From NCBI GenBank assembly GCA_947371755.1, contig CANBQT010000025.1, positions 1 to 44,682 on the forward strand: a stretch of DNA of 44,682 nucleotides, written 5' to 3'. The position numbers and the translations under genes were made by a program. The stretch comes from Chitinophagaceae bacterium (GTDB lineage: Bacteria; Bacteroidota; Bacteroidia; Chitinophagales; Chitinophagaceae). The notes under the pieces are model-generated. The model was not told the origin of the DNA. It worked only from the letters and a program-made list of their open reading frames with translations, and did no database searches. Position 1 is the stretch's first letter. Every line of letters begins with the position of its first letter. Shown one piece after another: positions 7,054-17,090 of the stretch.

Positions 7054-9306
7054 ATGATGTATGGTAGACCAATACAAGTGTTTCTCTTTTGTGCTGGTCT
7101 GCTTTTGTCTATCAGCATTTCATTTGCACAGCTCAAAGAGCGGCCCAAAATCGGTTTAACCTTGAGTGGTGGAGGAGCAAAGGGCTTAGCACATATTGGT
7201 ATTTTAAAAGCCATCGACTCTGCGGGTTTGAAAATTGATTATGTTACAGGCACCAGTATGGGAAGTATCATAGGATCTTTATATGCCATCGGAAATAAAG
7301 GAAATGATATTGAAAAAATAGCACATGCTACGGACTGGAATCTCATGTTTTCAAATCAGGTACCTCTTAGATCATTTTCTTTGGAAGAAAAAAGTGAATA
7401 CGATAAATACGCGCTGGAACTTCCATTTTCTCAGGGGAAATTCGCCTTGCCATCCGGGGCTATTGAGTCTGAAGAGTTATGGATTAAATTATCTGAATTA
7501 TATTTTAACGTAAGTGATATTAAAAAATTCAATCGATTTAAGATTCCATTTGCATGCATTGCAACAGATATTACCAATGCAGAAGCTGTGGTGCAGGATA
7601 GTGGCGAAATTGTAACTGCAGTTAGAGCTAGTATGGCGATCCCTGGTGTATTTACTTCGGTTGAAGATAAAGGTATCAGACTGGTAGATGGAGGTGTGAT
7701 CAGAAATTTCCCCGTTTCTGATGCCATAGCGATGGGTGCAAATTATACGATTGGAAGTAATGTTACACAGGGACTATTGCCAAAAGAAAAATTGAACAAT
7801 CCTTTACAGATCTTACTGCAGATTGCATTCTTGAAAGAAGATCAGGATAATCGAAAGCAAGTTGGATTAACAGATTTATACATTCATCACAATCTAAATA
7901 AATTTACCATTGCAGGTTTTGAAAAAGCTGATGAAATTATTGAGGCAGGAATTAACAAAGGAAAAGACTTGTATCCCAGGTTTAAAAAAATAGCTGATTC
8001 TTTGAATCTTTTATATGGAATTCAAAAAGAATCTTCATCCAATAATAAATCAATTGATTCTGTGTACATCAGTGGTCATGCAGTTAGAGGACTTACAACT
8101 ATCACTGAAGCCTCTTTTTTGCATAGTGCCAACTATAAAGAAAATACTAAGTATTCAATCAAAGACTTGTCTGAGATGGTTCGTCGTGCTTATGCTACCC
8201 GGGAATATCAATTTATTCATTATTCATTGGAGCCTTTGCCGGAAGGTAATTTTGGAATTATTTTTGACGTGGATGAAGCCGAAGCTACTGCTGCCAAAAT
8301 GGGCATTCATTATAATACCTTTACTGGCATTAGTTTAGTTGCTAATCTTACTTCCAGGAATTTATTCACTCCAACCTCTAAATCACTGATCACTTTAAAT
8401 ATTGGTGATAATATTAGAGCTAAGGCAGAACACTATCAATTTTTTGGTGGAGAGAAAAGTTTAGTTGTAATTCCTACATTACAATACGAATCTTTTAAAG
8501 TAAACACCTATAGCAATTTTAAACAGGACGGTTTATATCGCATGAATTATTTTCTCGGGGATCTTAAATTTCAGTGGGCTAATCAACGTGTGATCAATTC
8601 TGGAATCGGATTTAAGTTTGAATCGGAAGGCTATGATCCGGAATTACAATCTGCTTTAGAATTAAAGGGAACTAATAATTATTCAACAACCTATGCCTAC
8701 CTGAATATCAATACGCTGGATAGGGCATTGTATCCCAAAAACGGGATTAAATTATATGGAGAATATGGCTATGTATTTGGGCAAGACCCGCATCTTACCT
8801 ATTCGTCATATGGCAGGGCTATCACAAGTCCGGATACCACTAATATTAATGCTTCCAATTACAGCAGGATTACATTTAATACTGAATTTTATCATTCTTT
8901 AAGTGATCGCTATACTTTGTTGTCTCAACTGCAGGCCGGCATAAATTTCAGTACAGGCGAAAATGAATTCAATGGTTTTTATATTGGGGGATTGAACAAA
9001 ATGTATCGCAACCAAATTGTGTTTGCAGGTTTGCAAGATGCCACTTTACACGCGCAGAATGTAGCTGCAGCGATGATTGGACTAAGAGCAAAAATTTGGA
9101 ATGGGGTTTACATCATTGCGAAAAGCAATATTTTGGTCAATGATTTTATGACGAATAAAAATATTACATCCAATCCCAGATGGGTTACTGGATCCTCATT
9201 AACGCTTGCCTATAATTCTATCATTGGACCCATCGAATTTAGTACGATGTACAGTAAGCAATCCAATAGTTTGCAGACTTACGTAAACATTGGGATACCT
9301 TTTTAA
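7054..9306 (+). CDS. Patatin-like phospholipase with C-terminal outer-membrane beta-barrel
   Basis: A 750-residue exported protein with a type V autotransporter-like (PlpD-like) layout. Residues 1-26 are a signal peptide ending S-F-A-Q. The patatin domain (about 32-230) has the oxyanion loop G-G-G-A-K-G (39-44), nucleophile Ser68 in G-T-S-M-G and the D-G-G of the catalytic dyad in L-V-D-G-G-V. A POTRA-like segment follows (about 335-410). The C-terminal third is rich in alternating aromatic strands and ends in P-F, as in BamA/Omp85-type barrels. The expected activity is phospholipase A or lysophospholipase at the outer membrane. The frame stays open upstream to a TTG at 7006, but I prefer ATG 7054 because it begins the signal peptide directly. 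It has no operon partners. Confidence 0.9.
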   Translation: MMYGRPIQVFLFCAGLLLSISISFAQLKERPKIGLTLSGGGAKGLAHIGILKAIDSAGLKIDYVTGTSMGSIIGSLYAIGNKGNDIEKIAHATDWNLMFSNQVPLRSFSLEEKSEYDKYALELPFSQGKFALPSGAIESEELWIKLSELYFNVSDIKKFNRFKIPFACIATDITNAEAVVQDSGEIVTAVRASMAIPGVFTSVEDKGIRLVDGGVIRNFPVSDAIAMGANYTIGSNVTQGLLPKEKLNNPLQILLQIAFLKEDQDNRKQVGLTDLYIHHNLNKFTIAGFEKADEIIEAGINKGKDLYPRFKKIADSLNLLYGIQKESSSNNKSIDSVYISGHAVRGLTTITEASFLHSANYKENTKYSIKDLSEMVRRAYATREYQFIHYSLEPLPEGNFGIIFDVDEAEATAAKMGIHYNTFTGISLVANLTSRNLFTPTSKSLITLNIGDNIRAKAEHYQFFGGEKSLVVIPTLQYESFKVNTYSNFKQDGLYRMNYFLGDLKFQWANQRVINSGIGFKFESEGYDPELQSALELKGTNNYSTTYAYLNINTLDRALYPKNGIKLYGEYGYVFGQDPHLTYSSYGRAITSPDTTNINASNYSRITFNTEFYHSLSDRYTLLSQLQAGINFSTGENEFNGFYIGGLNKMYRNQIVFAGLQDATLHAQNVAAAMIGLRAKIWNGVYIIAKSNILVNDFMTNKNITSNPRWVTGSSLTLAYNSIIGPIEFSTMYSKQSNSLQTYVNIGIPF

Positions 9307-9449
9307 TACTTTTAATTTTCAGTGCTTCTATATTGTGATAAACACTTAAAACAGATTATATTTATAGTGAAAGAGTTGCATAAGAAATGCGAATAACATG
9401 TCAACAAGTATAAAATAATTTCTCAATTTAGACTGCGTAAGTAAAGTAT

Positions 9450-11168
9450 ATGATGATCAAAAAAGAATTAAGAAGCAGGGGTTGGTTTGGCCGGACTGGT
9501 AAGGATGGATTCATCTATCGTTCCTGGTTTAAAAAACAAGGAATTCCACAGGATGAATTAGATGGAAAGCCCATCATTGGGATCTGTAATACCTGGAGTG
9601 AATTAACGCCATGCAATTCTCATTTTAGGGAATTAGCTGAATTTGTAAAACATGGCATCATTGAAGCGGGTGGGTTTCCTGTGGAATTTCCAGTGATGTC
9701 GTTAGGTGAATCATTGATGAAACCTACCACCATGTTATATCGTAATCAGGTAAGCATTGATGTGGAAGAATCGATTCGGGCAAATCCACTGGATGGTGTG
9801 GTGCTTTTATGCGGATGCGATAAAACAACACCCGCATTGGTCATGGGTGCCTGCAGTGTGGATATACCCACCATCGTTTTATCAGGAGGCGCGATGCTAA
9901 CAGGGAAATTTAAAGGGAAAAGTATCAGCACTAGTGATCTCTGGCTTTTTAGTGAAGCGAATCGTTCTGGCAAAATGAGCGATCAGGAAATGCTGGCAGC
10001 AGAAGCAGGCATGTGCAGAAGCGACGGGCATTGTGCTGTGATGGGTACCGCATCTACCATGGCCTGTATGGTTGAATCATTGGGATTATCACTACCACAA
10101 AATGCAGCGATACCCGCTCCAGATGCCGGAAGAAAAATAATTGCACAATTTACGGGAAGAGAAATTGTAAAAATGGTGGCGGAGGATAGAAAGCCATCCG
10201 ACATTTTGAAAAGAAGTGCATTTGAAAATGCTATCAGAGTAAATGCCGCAATAGGTGGATCCACCAATTTTGTGATTCATCTGATTGCCATTGCAGGAAG
10301 AGTGGGTGTGGAACTGAGTTTGCAGGACATGGATACTTTTTCCAGATCTGTTCCATTAATGGTAAACTTACAACCCTCTGGAAAATATTTTATGGAAGAC
10401 CTTTATTATGCAGGTGGATTGCCTGCTGTAATCAAAGCAATGCTTCCTCTTTTAAATAAGGATGCCATTACTGCGAATGGGAAAACTGTTCAGGAAAATT
10501 ATGCTGAAAGCGCATGTTATGATGCTGAAGTAATTTCCAGTTTAGAAGAACCATTCAATGAAGTATCTGGCATCGTGGTGTTACATGGAAACTTATGTGA
10601 GAAAGGTGCTGTAATCAAACCTTCTGCTGCCAGCAAACATTTAATGAATCATACTGGAAAGGCAGTAGTGTTTGAAACCATTGATGATTATAAAGAAAGA
10701 ATTGCTGACCCCAATTTAGATATTGATGAGCATAGTATCATGGTAATGAAAAATGTTGGTTTAAAAGGATACCCAGGCATGCCGGAAGTAGGTAATATGG
10801 GACTACCACCAAAACTTCTTGAAAAAGGTATTACAGATATGGTGCGTATTTCAGATGGAAGAATGAGTGGTACTGGTTTTGGTACAGTGGTGCTGCACGT
10901 TTCACCAGAGGCAGCAATCGGAGGCAACTTAGCGTTTGTGGAGAATGGAGATTTGATTACACTGAATGTTGCAGAAAGAAAATTGCATTTACATGTTGAT
11001 GATGCCACATTAGAGGCGCGTAAGAAAAATTTTGTTCCGATTGACTTAGGCTACACGCGGGGCTATACCAAACAATTTTTAGATCATGTATTGCAGCCTG
11101 AAGAAGGTGCCGACTTTGATTATTTAAAAGGAAGTTCTGGTTCAGATATTCAACGCGATTCACACTAG
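9450..11168 (+). CDS. IlvD/Edd-family sugar-acid dehydratase (L-arabinonate/aldonate dehydratase type)
   Basis: A 572-residue cytoplasmic Fe-S dehydratase that removes water from an aldonate to give a 2-keto-3-deoxy acid. Conserved cluster cysteines are visible at Cys55 (L-T-P-C-N), Cys123 (G-C-D-K-T-T-P) and Cys195 (G-H-C), in the pattern of the pentonate dehydratase branch with a [2Fe-2S] cluster. Lys125 and the C-terminal S-D-G-R-M-S-G-T-G-F-G segment with the catalytic serine are also present. The sequence N-T-W-S-E-L-T-P-C-N favours the arabinonate dehydratase branch over biosynthetic dihydroxy-acid dehydratase. It is followed after 2 nt by an SMP-30 lactonase and then an SDR dehydrogenase, the other two steps of oxidative sugar breakdown. 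The sugar (L-arabinose, D-xylose, L-fucose or D-galactose) cannot be fixed from sequence. Confidence 0.9.
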   Translation: MMIKKELRSRGWFGRTGKDGFIYRSWFKKQGIPQDELDGKPIIGICNTWSELTPCNSHFRELAEFVKHGIIEAGGFPVEFPVMSLGESLMKPTTMLYRNQVSIDVEESIRANPLDGVVLLCGCDKTTPALVMGACSVDIPTIVLSGGAMLTGKFKGKSISTSDLWLFSEANRSGKMSDQEMLAAEAGMCRSDGHCAVMGTASTMACMVESLGLSLPQNAAIPAPDAGRKIIAQFTGREIVKMVAEDRKPSDILKRSAFENAIRVNAAIGGSTNFVIHLIAIAGRVGVELSLQDMDTFSRSVPLMVNLQPSGKYFMEDLYYAGGLPAVIKAMLPLLNKDAITANGKTVQENYAESACYDAEVISSLEEPFNEVSGIVVLHGNLCEKGAVIKPSAASKHLMNHTGKAVVFETIDDYKERIADPNLDIDEHSIMVMKNVGLKGYPGMPEVGNMGLPPKLLEKGITDMVRISDGRMSGTGFGTVVLHVSPEAAIGGNLAFVENGDLITLNVAERKLHLHVDDATLEARKKNFVPIDLGYTRGYTKQFLDHVLQPEEGADFDYLKGSSGSDIQRDSH

Positions 11169-11170
11169 TT

Positions 11171-12049
11171 ATGAAAATTGAGACTTTAACCACACATCTC
11201 TGCACATTAGGAGAAGGTCCTGTTTGGGATGCAGCCAACAATGCAATTATTTGGGTGGATATTATGGAAGGTGCCATACATCAATATTCATTTGCAGATG
11301 AAAATCTTACAACATTTTCAATAGGAGAATTGATTGGATGTGTAGCTCTATGTAAGAATGATGATTTGATTTTTGCTTCCAGATCAGGCTTTGGTTTATT
11401 GGATAGAAATAATGGATACAGGAAGTTATTATATCATCCTGAATCGCACTTACCAACTAATCGTTTCAATGACGGCAAATGCGATGTGGCAGGTAGATTA
11501 TGGGCAGGTACTATGGCTATCGATGAAATGGAAGGAGCAGGTTCGGTGTTCAGCTTTGATGGAAAGAATACGGAGAAAAAAATCGCAAACACCACTATTT
11601 CTAATGGCATGGTATGGAACGCAGATAATACCATTTTATACTTTATTGATACACCTACATTTGAAGTGGTTTCTTATCAATTTGATGCTATTACTGGAAA
11701 TATCAGTCGTAAAAAAGTAGTGATTAAGATTCCTCAAGAAGATGGTCACCCGGATGGCATGACAATTGATACCGAAGGAATGCTTTGGATCGCACATTGG
11801 GATGGTTGGCAGGTCACACGATGGAATCCATTAACAGGAGAGAAATTAAGTTTTATTCAAATGCCTGTTTCAAAAGTCACATCCTGCGTTTTCGGCGGTC
11901 CTGAATTAAAAGATTTATTTATTACTTCTGCTCAAAAGGGGTTAACAGAAAAGGCTTTGAAAGAACAACCATTGGCAGGCGCTTTATTTGTGATTCGAAA
12001 TTGTGGTTATCAAGGATTACCTGCTTTTGAATTCAATTACTTAAATTAA
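11171..12049 (+). CDS. SMP-30/gluconolactonase-family sugar lactonase
   Basis: A 292-residue six-bladed beta-propeller enzyme that opens sugar-acid lactones to aldonates with a divalent metal. Family metal ligands are recognisable: Glu15 in G-E-G-P-V-W-D, Asn145 in S-N-G-M and Asp195 in H-P-D-G-M. The substrate loop N-R-F-N-D-G-K-C-D (97-105) is intact. There is no signal peptide, so it acts in the cytoplasm. It lies 2 nt after the dehydratase and 21 nt before the SDR, so all three are almost certainly co-transcribed. In the inferred route the dehydrogenase makes the lactone, this enzyme hydrolyses it and the IlvD-type enzyme dehydrates the acid. Confidence 0.92.
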   Translation: MKIETLTTHLCTLGEGPVWDAANNAIIWVDIMEGAIHQYSFADENLTTFSIGELIGCVALCKNDDLIFASRSGFGLLDRNNGYRKLLYHPESHLPTNRFNDGKCDVAGRLWAGTMAIDEMEGAGSVFSFDGKNTEKKIANTTISNGMVWNADNTILYFIDTPTFEVVSYQFDAITGNISRKKVVIKIPQEDGHPDGMTIDTEGMLWIAHWDGWQVTRWNPLTGEKLSFIQMPVSKVTSCVFGGPELKDLFITSAQKGLTEKALKEQPLAGALFVIRNCGYQGLPAFEFNYLN

Positions 12050-12070
12050 ACATCGTATTAATTATTTGAC

Positions 12071-12841
12071 ATGGAAAATAAATTATTTCAACAGCAGGTT
12101 GCAATTGTTTCAGGTGCTGGAAAAGGAATTGGTTATGCCATTGCACGTCAATTAGCATTTCAAGGAGCTAGTGTGGTAATAAACGATATCGATAGCGATT
12201 TAGCAATTACAGCTTCTGATAAAATCAAAGAGGAGGGAGGAATCTGTGAGGCTTTTGGAGGTGATATTTCTGAGATTGAAAACATTGAAGGGATTGTAGC
12301 ATTCGCTGTTGAAAAGTTTGGCAAATTAGATATCCTTCTTGCCAATGCTGGAATTACTACTTATGGAGATTTTTTGGAGTACCAACCTGCATCCATGCAA
12401 AGATTGTTGCAGATTAATCTCTTCGGAACATTCTTCTTAACACAGGCTGCCACCAGACAAATGGTAAAGCAAGGTCATGGCGGAAGTATACTCATCACAT
12501 CATCCGTAACAGGACATGCAGCGCATCCATTTTTAGCTGCATACGGAATGACAAAAGCTGGATTGGATCAGTTAGTCAAAAATTTAGTGATCGATCTGGG
12601 GCCTCATAAAATCAATATCAACACCATGGTTCCCGGTGCTACATTAACTGAGCGTACATTAATTGAAGACCCTGATTACCTGGAAATCTGGTCACGTATT
12701 ACCCCATCGGGCAGACCTTCAACCACTGATGATATTGTAAATGCTGCATTGTTTTTAGTATCGCCTGCATCCAGACAAATCATGGGACAAAATTTAGTGA
12801 TTGATGGAGGTTGGACTTCCGTTGGAGTGCCTCCTTATTAA
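12071..12841 (+). CDS. Short-chain dehydrogenase/reductase (sugar 1-dehydrogenase type)
   Basis: A 256-residue classical SDR. The cofactor motif S-G-A-G-K-G-I-G is at 14-21, Asp39 after the second strand suggests NAD preference over NADP, N-A-G is at 92-94, and the catalytic set is Ser145, Tyr158 and Lys162. It is the third gene of the dehydratase-lactonase-SDR cluster, so the likely role is oxidation of an aldose to its lactone (as in L-fucose, D-xylose or glucose 1-dehydrogenases), or alternatively oxidation of a 2-keto-3-deoxy acid further along. The two roles are not separable from sequence. Its stop codon lies 2 nt from the stop of the convergent GH35 gene, with no terminator between. 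Confidence 0.9.
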   Translation: MENKLFQQQVAIVSGAGKGIGYAIARQLAFQGASVVINDIDSDLAITASDKIKEEGGICEAFGGDISEIENIEGIVAFAVEKFGKLDILLANAGITTYGDFLEYQPASMQRLLQINLFGTFFLTQAATRQMVKQGHGGSILITSSVTGHAAHPFLAAYGMTKAGLDQLVKNLVIDLGPHKININTMVPGATLTERTLIEDPDYLEIWSRITPSGRPSTTDDIVNAALFLVSPASRQIMGQNLVIDGGWTSVGVPPY

Positions 12842-12843
12842 TT

Positions 12844-14472
12844 TTATCGAACAATTAATGTGGCCTGTAAAATAGTTGGCTTAGCACCAAAACCTGGTCC
12901 ACCCCAATCTGTTTCATCACCATTCTGAATAAGGAGTAATTTGAATTTTCCATTTTCAAAAATGCCTTCTTCCACTTTATTATACTGCCAATCATGTCCG
13001 GCATATTTTTCTTTTGGTTTGAAACTGATATGGCAATCTGTTCCAATTAATAAGAATTTATTTTCTTCTAAAGTGATGATCATTAATTTGCCAATTGGTT
13101 TTGAATGAATAGGTGCCGCATTGGCTCTTCCATCACCCCCGAAATAAACAGTAGCTTCCCAATTACCAAGGTCCACCAGTTGATTGCCATTATCTTCTCT
13201 TTCAACAACAGCTTTGATTTTTCCTTCAAAACTCCAAGCTGCTAATTCTCGCATCATGGGAGCAAGAGCTTGGTATTCCTGGGCAAAAGGAGTTAAGTGA
13301 TTTAATATATATTCTTTGGAGAAACTTTGATGATGGTCGTCTACACCAAATGGAGCAAATCCAATTCCTCCCTGGGCTAATACTTGATACAGATATTTCG
13401 CTTTATCAAAAGTAAAACTTGCTTCGGGAACAAAAAGTGGATTGTCATTACGGTTATATAATTCCAATACTTTTAAGATTTTTTCACTGCCATATTCATA
13501 AATATCCGGAGCTAGTATATCAATAGAGGGCGCAGCAACTTTCCAAATGGGAATCACATTATCAGTGGGTCCACCACTTTCATAATTGTTGGCAGTTGGA
13601 TTGGTAAGAGGATTCCGTAATGCAGCATTCACATACATCGGTAAAGCATATTCTGCCTTGCCGGCAGCTGTTACTTGTTCAATGAATTTTGCAACAGACC
13701 ATGCCTGAAAATACTCATCTGCTCTCTCGCCAAAAACGTTTTGCCAGCTGGTATTTGTGTAAGTAGTATCTGCAACATGTAATTGTTTCAATAAACTGGG
13801 TTCTAATAATTCCTTGGGTATTTGTTGCTTGAATAACTCTTGCACAGAGCTGGAATAATCTCTCACACTGCCCCAGGCTCCTGGTTCATTCTCCACTTGC
13901 ACCATGATTACAGTATGCTGCCGATCTGCTTTTTTCAGATAACGCATTACGGCAGCAAATGCTTTCTTATCAGCTTCTAAAGTGGCATTGAAATTAGGAG
14001 AGGGAGAGTCTACATGGCCTCCCTTTTCGCCAACAATATTGGGATATTTTTCGGCATCCTTTTTCATCCACTCGGGCATGTAATGATTACTTCCATTTTT
14101 CCAGGTGGCAAACCAAAGTAGTACTAAGTGTACTTGATGTTTTCTTGATTGTTGGAGTAAAGTATCGATCAATGAAAAATCGAATTTCCCCTGTACTGGT
14201 TCGATCTGTTCCCAGTAAATAGGCAGTTCCACTGTATTGGCATAGATATCCTTAATAGCTGAAAAAACTGTTGGCATCATTGCCGGCCATGCACTGGAAT
14301 TATGTGACTGAGCGCCAAAAATAAAAAAAGGCTTGCCATCCACGAGCAACGTATGTCGTCCATTTTTTTCAATCAGTTTCGGGATCGTTGCGTCAGTTTG
14401 TCCAAAGCTTTGAATCAAAAAGCAGCAAATGAAAAAGCTGGAAACCGATAAAACCTTTATTATTTTTAGCAT
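12844..14472 (-). CDS. Secreted GH35-type beta-galactosidase-like glycosidase
   Basis: A 542-residue exported glycoside hydrolase. A signal peptide covers residues 1-25 (ending S-F-G-Q). The TIM-barrel start V-D-G-K-P-F-F-I-F-G-A-Q and N-T-V-E-L-P-I-Y-W-E-Q-I-E-P are GH35-like; V-Q-V-E-N-E-P-G carries the acid/base Glu, and the nucleophile is probably the Glu of F-V-P-E-A-S-F. The C-terminal part matches the DUF5597-type extension seen in Bacteroidota GH35 proteins. An upstream in-frame ATG at 14511 would overlap the GH31 gene and precede the signal peptide by 13 residues, so 14472 is chosen. It lies 25 nt after GH31 on the same strand, probably one operon. Expected activity is release of terminal beta-galactose; a close relative acting on other beta-linked sugars is possible. 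Confidence 0.85.
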   Translation of the reverse strand: MLKIIKVLSVSSFFICCFLIQSFGQTDATIPKLIEKNGRHTLLVDGKPFFIFGAQSHNSSAWPAMMPTVFSAIKDIYANTVELPIYWEQIEPVQGKFDFSLIDTLLQQSRKHQVHLVLLWFATWKNGSNHYMPEWMKKDAEKYPNIVGEKGGHVDSPSPNFNATLEADKKAFAAVMRYLKKADRQHTVIMVQVENEPGAWGSVRDYSSSVQELFKQQIPKELLEPSLLKQLHVADTTYTNTSWQNVFGERADEYFQAWSVAKFIEQVTAAGKAEYALPMYVNAALRNPLTNPTANNYESGGPTDNVIPIWKVAAPSIDILAPDIYEYGSEKILKVLELYNRNDNPLFVPEASFTFDKAKYLYQVLAQGGIGFAPFGVDDHHQSFSKEYILNHLTPFAQEYQALAPMMRELAAWSFEGKIKAVVEREDNGNQLVDLGNWEATVYFGGDGRANAAPIHSKPIGKLMIITLEENKFLLIGTDCHISFKPKEKYAGHDWQYNKVEEGIFENGKFKLLLIQNGDETDWGGPGFGAKPTILQATLIVR

Positions 14473-14497
14473 AATAGTATTATTAATTAGAAAATTT

Positions 14498-16906
14498 CTA
14501 TTTAAAAGCAATTTTCACTTCCTTACCAGTGTAATCAACCACCTTATCAATTTTAGTGGAACTGCCAATTCCATTTCCATGTTCTGCATCTACCAGTACA
14601 ATATTGAACCTGCGTTTTTGTAACATCCCATTGAATTTTCCTTTGGTATCAGCAATGGTTAATTGTTTTTGCTGATCGTTCCAATGAAATGAGATGGTTG
14701 CGAATGCCCCTTTTTCATATTGATAAGTGTCGTTCTCATCTTCATACAATTTGAAATGACCATCTGCACCTGTATAGATTCTCAATTCAATCAGATCCGC
14801 TTTTCGTTCTGTGGCATATTCCATCTGTTCGCCCATTGGTACAATAGAACCTGCTTTAATATATAAAGGAATGGTATTCAAAGGAGCGGCTGCTGCCATG
14901 GTAATTCCACCTGTAAATTGTTTACCAGTCCAGAAGTCGTACCAACTAGTTCCCTTAGGCAAATAGACTTCTCTAGTATTCTTTCCTTTTGCAGCATTAG
15001 TTCCACTATATAATTGTTCTGTAACAGGATTTACTAAGAAAGCAGGGCCAAACATATATTCATCTGGAATCTGATATACTTTTTCATCATTCCTGAAATC
15101 AAAACTCAAAGCACGCATGATGGTATAATTATCTTGAGTTACACTACCCGCTAAAGAATAGATATAGGGAAGTAGTCGATATCTTAAGTTATCATATCCC
15201 AGTAAAGTTTTTTTGGTTTCATCACTCCAGTTCTTTGAAAACAAAGCCCGCTCTCCCTTACCATGTATTCGAAAAATAGGACAGAACACGCCAAATTGAA
15301 ACCATCTTGTGAAAAGTTCTTGAAATGCTGGTTTGGACCAATCTGCTGCCTGCCAGTTATAATGATACCCTCCAATATCTGAAGTCCAGTAAGGAATACC
15401 TGAAGCACATGCATTAATACCCTGAGGCACTTGTACTTTGAAAGATTCAAAACTACAACTGATGTCAGAAGACCAAAGCGTTGTTGCATTTCTTTGTTGT
15501 CCTGCAAATGCTTGCCTGATCAAAAAGAAAGCACGTTTGTTGTCTATATCTCTTCTCCATCCTTTATACAAACCCTTACTATGTTCTAAAGAATAGGTAT
15601 TGAAATAATCAATCCCTTTACCCACAGAAAAATTTGCTTTCCTGCGTTCGTCTAATAATGCGCCATTATCAGGTTCGCACTGATCCACCCACCAGGAATC
15701 CCAACCAAAACGTTTTACCAGACTATCTCTTGCCTGATCCCAATAAAGTTCTCTAGCAGCAGGATTATGCGCATCATAATAGGTATCGAAAGTATGAGTA
15801 ACTACATTGTCCCAGGTTACAGAAGTTAGGCCCCCCATTTTTTTGAGCGCATCAAAATTTGGTGTGCCAGTTCCAAAAACCGGCCAGATAGAAATCATCG
15901 TATGCAAGTTTGCTTTGTGTAATTCATCTACCAATGCTTTTGGATTGGGATAACGTTCCTGCTTCATCACATGTGAACCAATAGGTAATGGATCCCAGTA
16001 ATACCAATCTTGTACAATAGCATCCACCGGAATATGATTGTTACGATAGTTGTCTTTTACACTGATCATTTCTGCCTGACTCATATATCTATCCTGCGAT
16101 TGAAATAGCCCAAAAGACCATTTCGGAAACATCGGCGCCTTACCAGTAGTTTGGCGATACAGGTCGATGATATGATCAAAATTTGGTCCGTAGAAAAAAT
16201 AATAATTTACTTGATTACCACTTTCAGAAGCGTATTTAAATTTTCGATTATTATCTAGTGCACCCTGAAAATTGGATGATGCATAATTATCCCAGTACAA
16301 GCCAAACCCTTTTGTAGAAAGCAATACAGGGATCGATCCTGTTAAATATTTAATGGTCATATCCTGATCGCGACCTTTATAATTGATAGAACCTGTATCA
16401 ATGGGATGACAGCCAAGTCCATATAAAGCCTCATCCGCAGGAGAATTAAAAACAGTATTGCAACTATAAGTAGCAATCCCTGCCACCGTTTGTTTTTGCA
16501 TGGATTTGCTATTCGCATTATCTTCTGAAGTGATCAAATGTCCATCTTTAGAAAAATAGCTGATGGCACTGGTGCTTCGGTTGATCTGGATTTTTAATTT
16601 TGACGTGCTGATCAAAATATCTTTCCCTTTTTCTGTCACCTGAAAATTCACAGGTTTTGCAAAAGAATTATTTACCACTAAAGAATTAAAAGTGGGAAAT
16701 GCATTCAGTACAGTGTATTTTACTTCTACTAGATCATCCATGCAAATTCGAATTTTCATCAGCCCTTTATCCAAAGAAAAGCTTACGCCATCTTTTTCTT
16801 TTTGATAGCTACGAACCTGGGATTGAGCCTGACTAACTTGTATAAGCATCAATGATGCTACTACCAGGCAAATTGTTTTTAGAGACTTTAAATGCAATGA
16901 CATCAT
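14498..16906 (-). CDS. Secreted GH31 alpha-glycosidase (alpha-xylosidase/alpha-glucosidase)
   Basis: An 802-residue exported GH31 enzyme with a signal peptide (1-27, ending V-S-Q-A-Q). Layout: N-terminal beta-sandwich (about 30-240), TIM barrel (about 245-600) and C-terminal beta domains including a DUF5110-like segment. The catalytic nucleophile is Asp408 in W-W-V-D-Q-C-E-P-D, and the acid/base is probably the Asp of W-S-S-D-I-S about 80 residues later. The pattern D-x-x-E-P-D resembles Bacteroidota alpha-xylosidases more than the D-M-N-E of alpha-glucosidases, so alpha-xylosidase is my preferred reading. It is first of a two-gene operon with GH35 and divergent from the TauE/SafE gene. Confidence 0.9.
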   Translation of the reverse strand: MMSLHLKSLKTICLVVASLMLIQVSQAQSQVRSYQKEKDGVSFSLDKGLMKIRICMDDLVEVKYTVLNAFPTFNSLVVNNSFAKPVNFQVTEKGKDILISTSKLKIQINRSTSAISYFSKDGHLITSEDNANSKSMQKQTVAGIATYSCNTVFNSPADEALYGLGCHPIDTGSINYKGRDQDMTIKYLTGSIPVLLSTKGFGLYWDNYASSNFQGALDNNRKFKYASESGNQVNYYFFYGPNFDHIIDLYRQTTGKAPMFPKWSFGLFQSQDRYMSQAEMISVKDNYRNNHIPVDAIVQDWYYWDPLPIGSHVMKQERYPNPKALVDELHKANLHTMISIWPVFGTGTPNFDALKKMGGLTSVTWDNVVTHTFDTYYDAHNPAARELYWDQARDSLVKRFGWDSWWVDQCEPDNGALLDERRKANFSVGKGIDYFNTYSLEHSKGLYKGWRRDIDNKRAFFLIRQAFAGQQRNATTLWSSDISCSFESFKVQVPQGINACASGIPYWTSDIGGYHYNWQAADWSKPAFQELFTRWFQFGVFCPIFRIHGKGERALFSKNWSDETKKTLLGYDNLRYRLLPYIYSLAGSVTQDNYTIMRALSFDFRNDEKVYQIPDEYMFGPAFLVNPVTEQLYSGTNAAKGKNTREVYLPKGTSWYDFWTGKQFTGGITMAAAAPLNTIPLYIKAGSIVPMGEQMEYATERKADLIELRIYTGADGHFKLYEDENDTYQYEKGAFATISFHWNDQQKQLTIADTKGKFNGMLQKRRFNIVLVDAEHGNGIGSSTKIDKVVDYTGKEVKIAFK

Positions 16907-17090
16907 AATATATTACTCGATTTGTATAATTCCGCAAGAGGCTATTTACTTCTATTGATAGGCAAGTATTAGGATAGCGGTTTTGAGCATTAAATATAAA
17001 GTTTCTTTAGCCTATAGAATAAAATTTATAAGGATAAGTTGTATCGTTATTTTCAATGCTACTTGTTATCTTGCCCACTTATACTTTTCA

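Noticed and set aside
9983..10267. Long antisense open frame inside the dehydratase gene
   Set aside because: It lies entirely opposite a well-supported enzyme, has low-complexity codon-shadow composition and shows no family motif. The same applies to antisense frames at 1376-1732, 22265-22630 and 41987-42193.
9450..11168. Dehydratase as branched-chain amino-acid IlvD
   Set aside because: The N-T-W-S-E-L-T-P-C-N pattern and the lactonase/SDR neighbours fit sugar-acid dehydratases; no ilv genes are nearby.
14473..14511. Longer start for the GH35 protein at 14511
   Set aside because: It would overlap the end of GH31 and place 13 residues before the signal peptide; ATG 14472 is the natural start.
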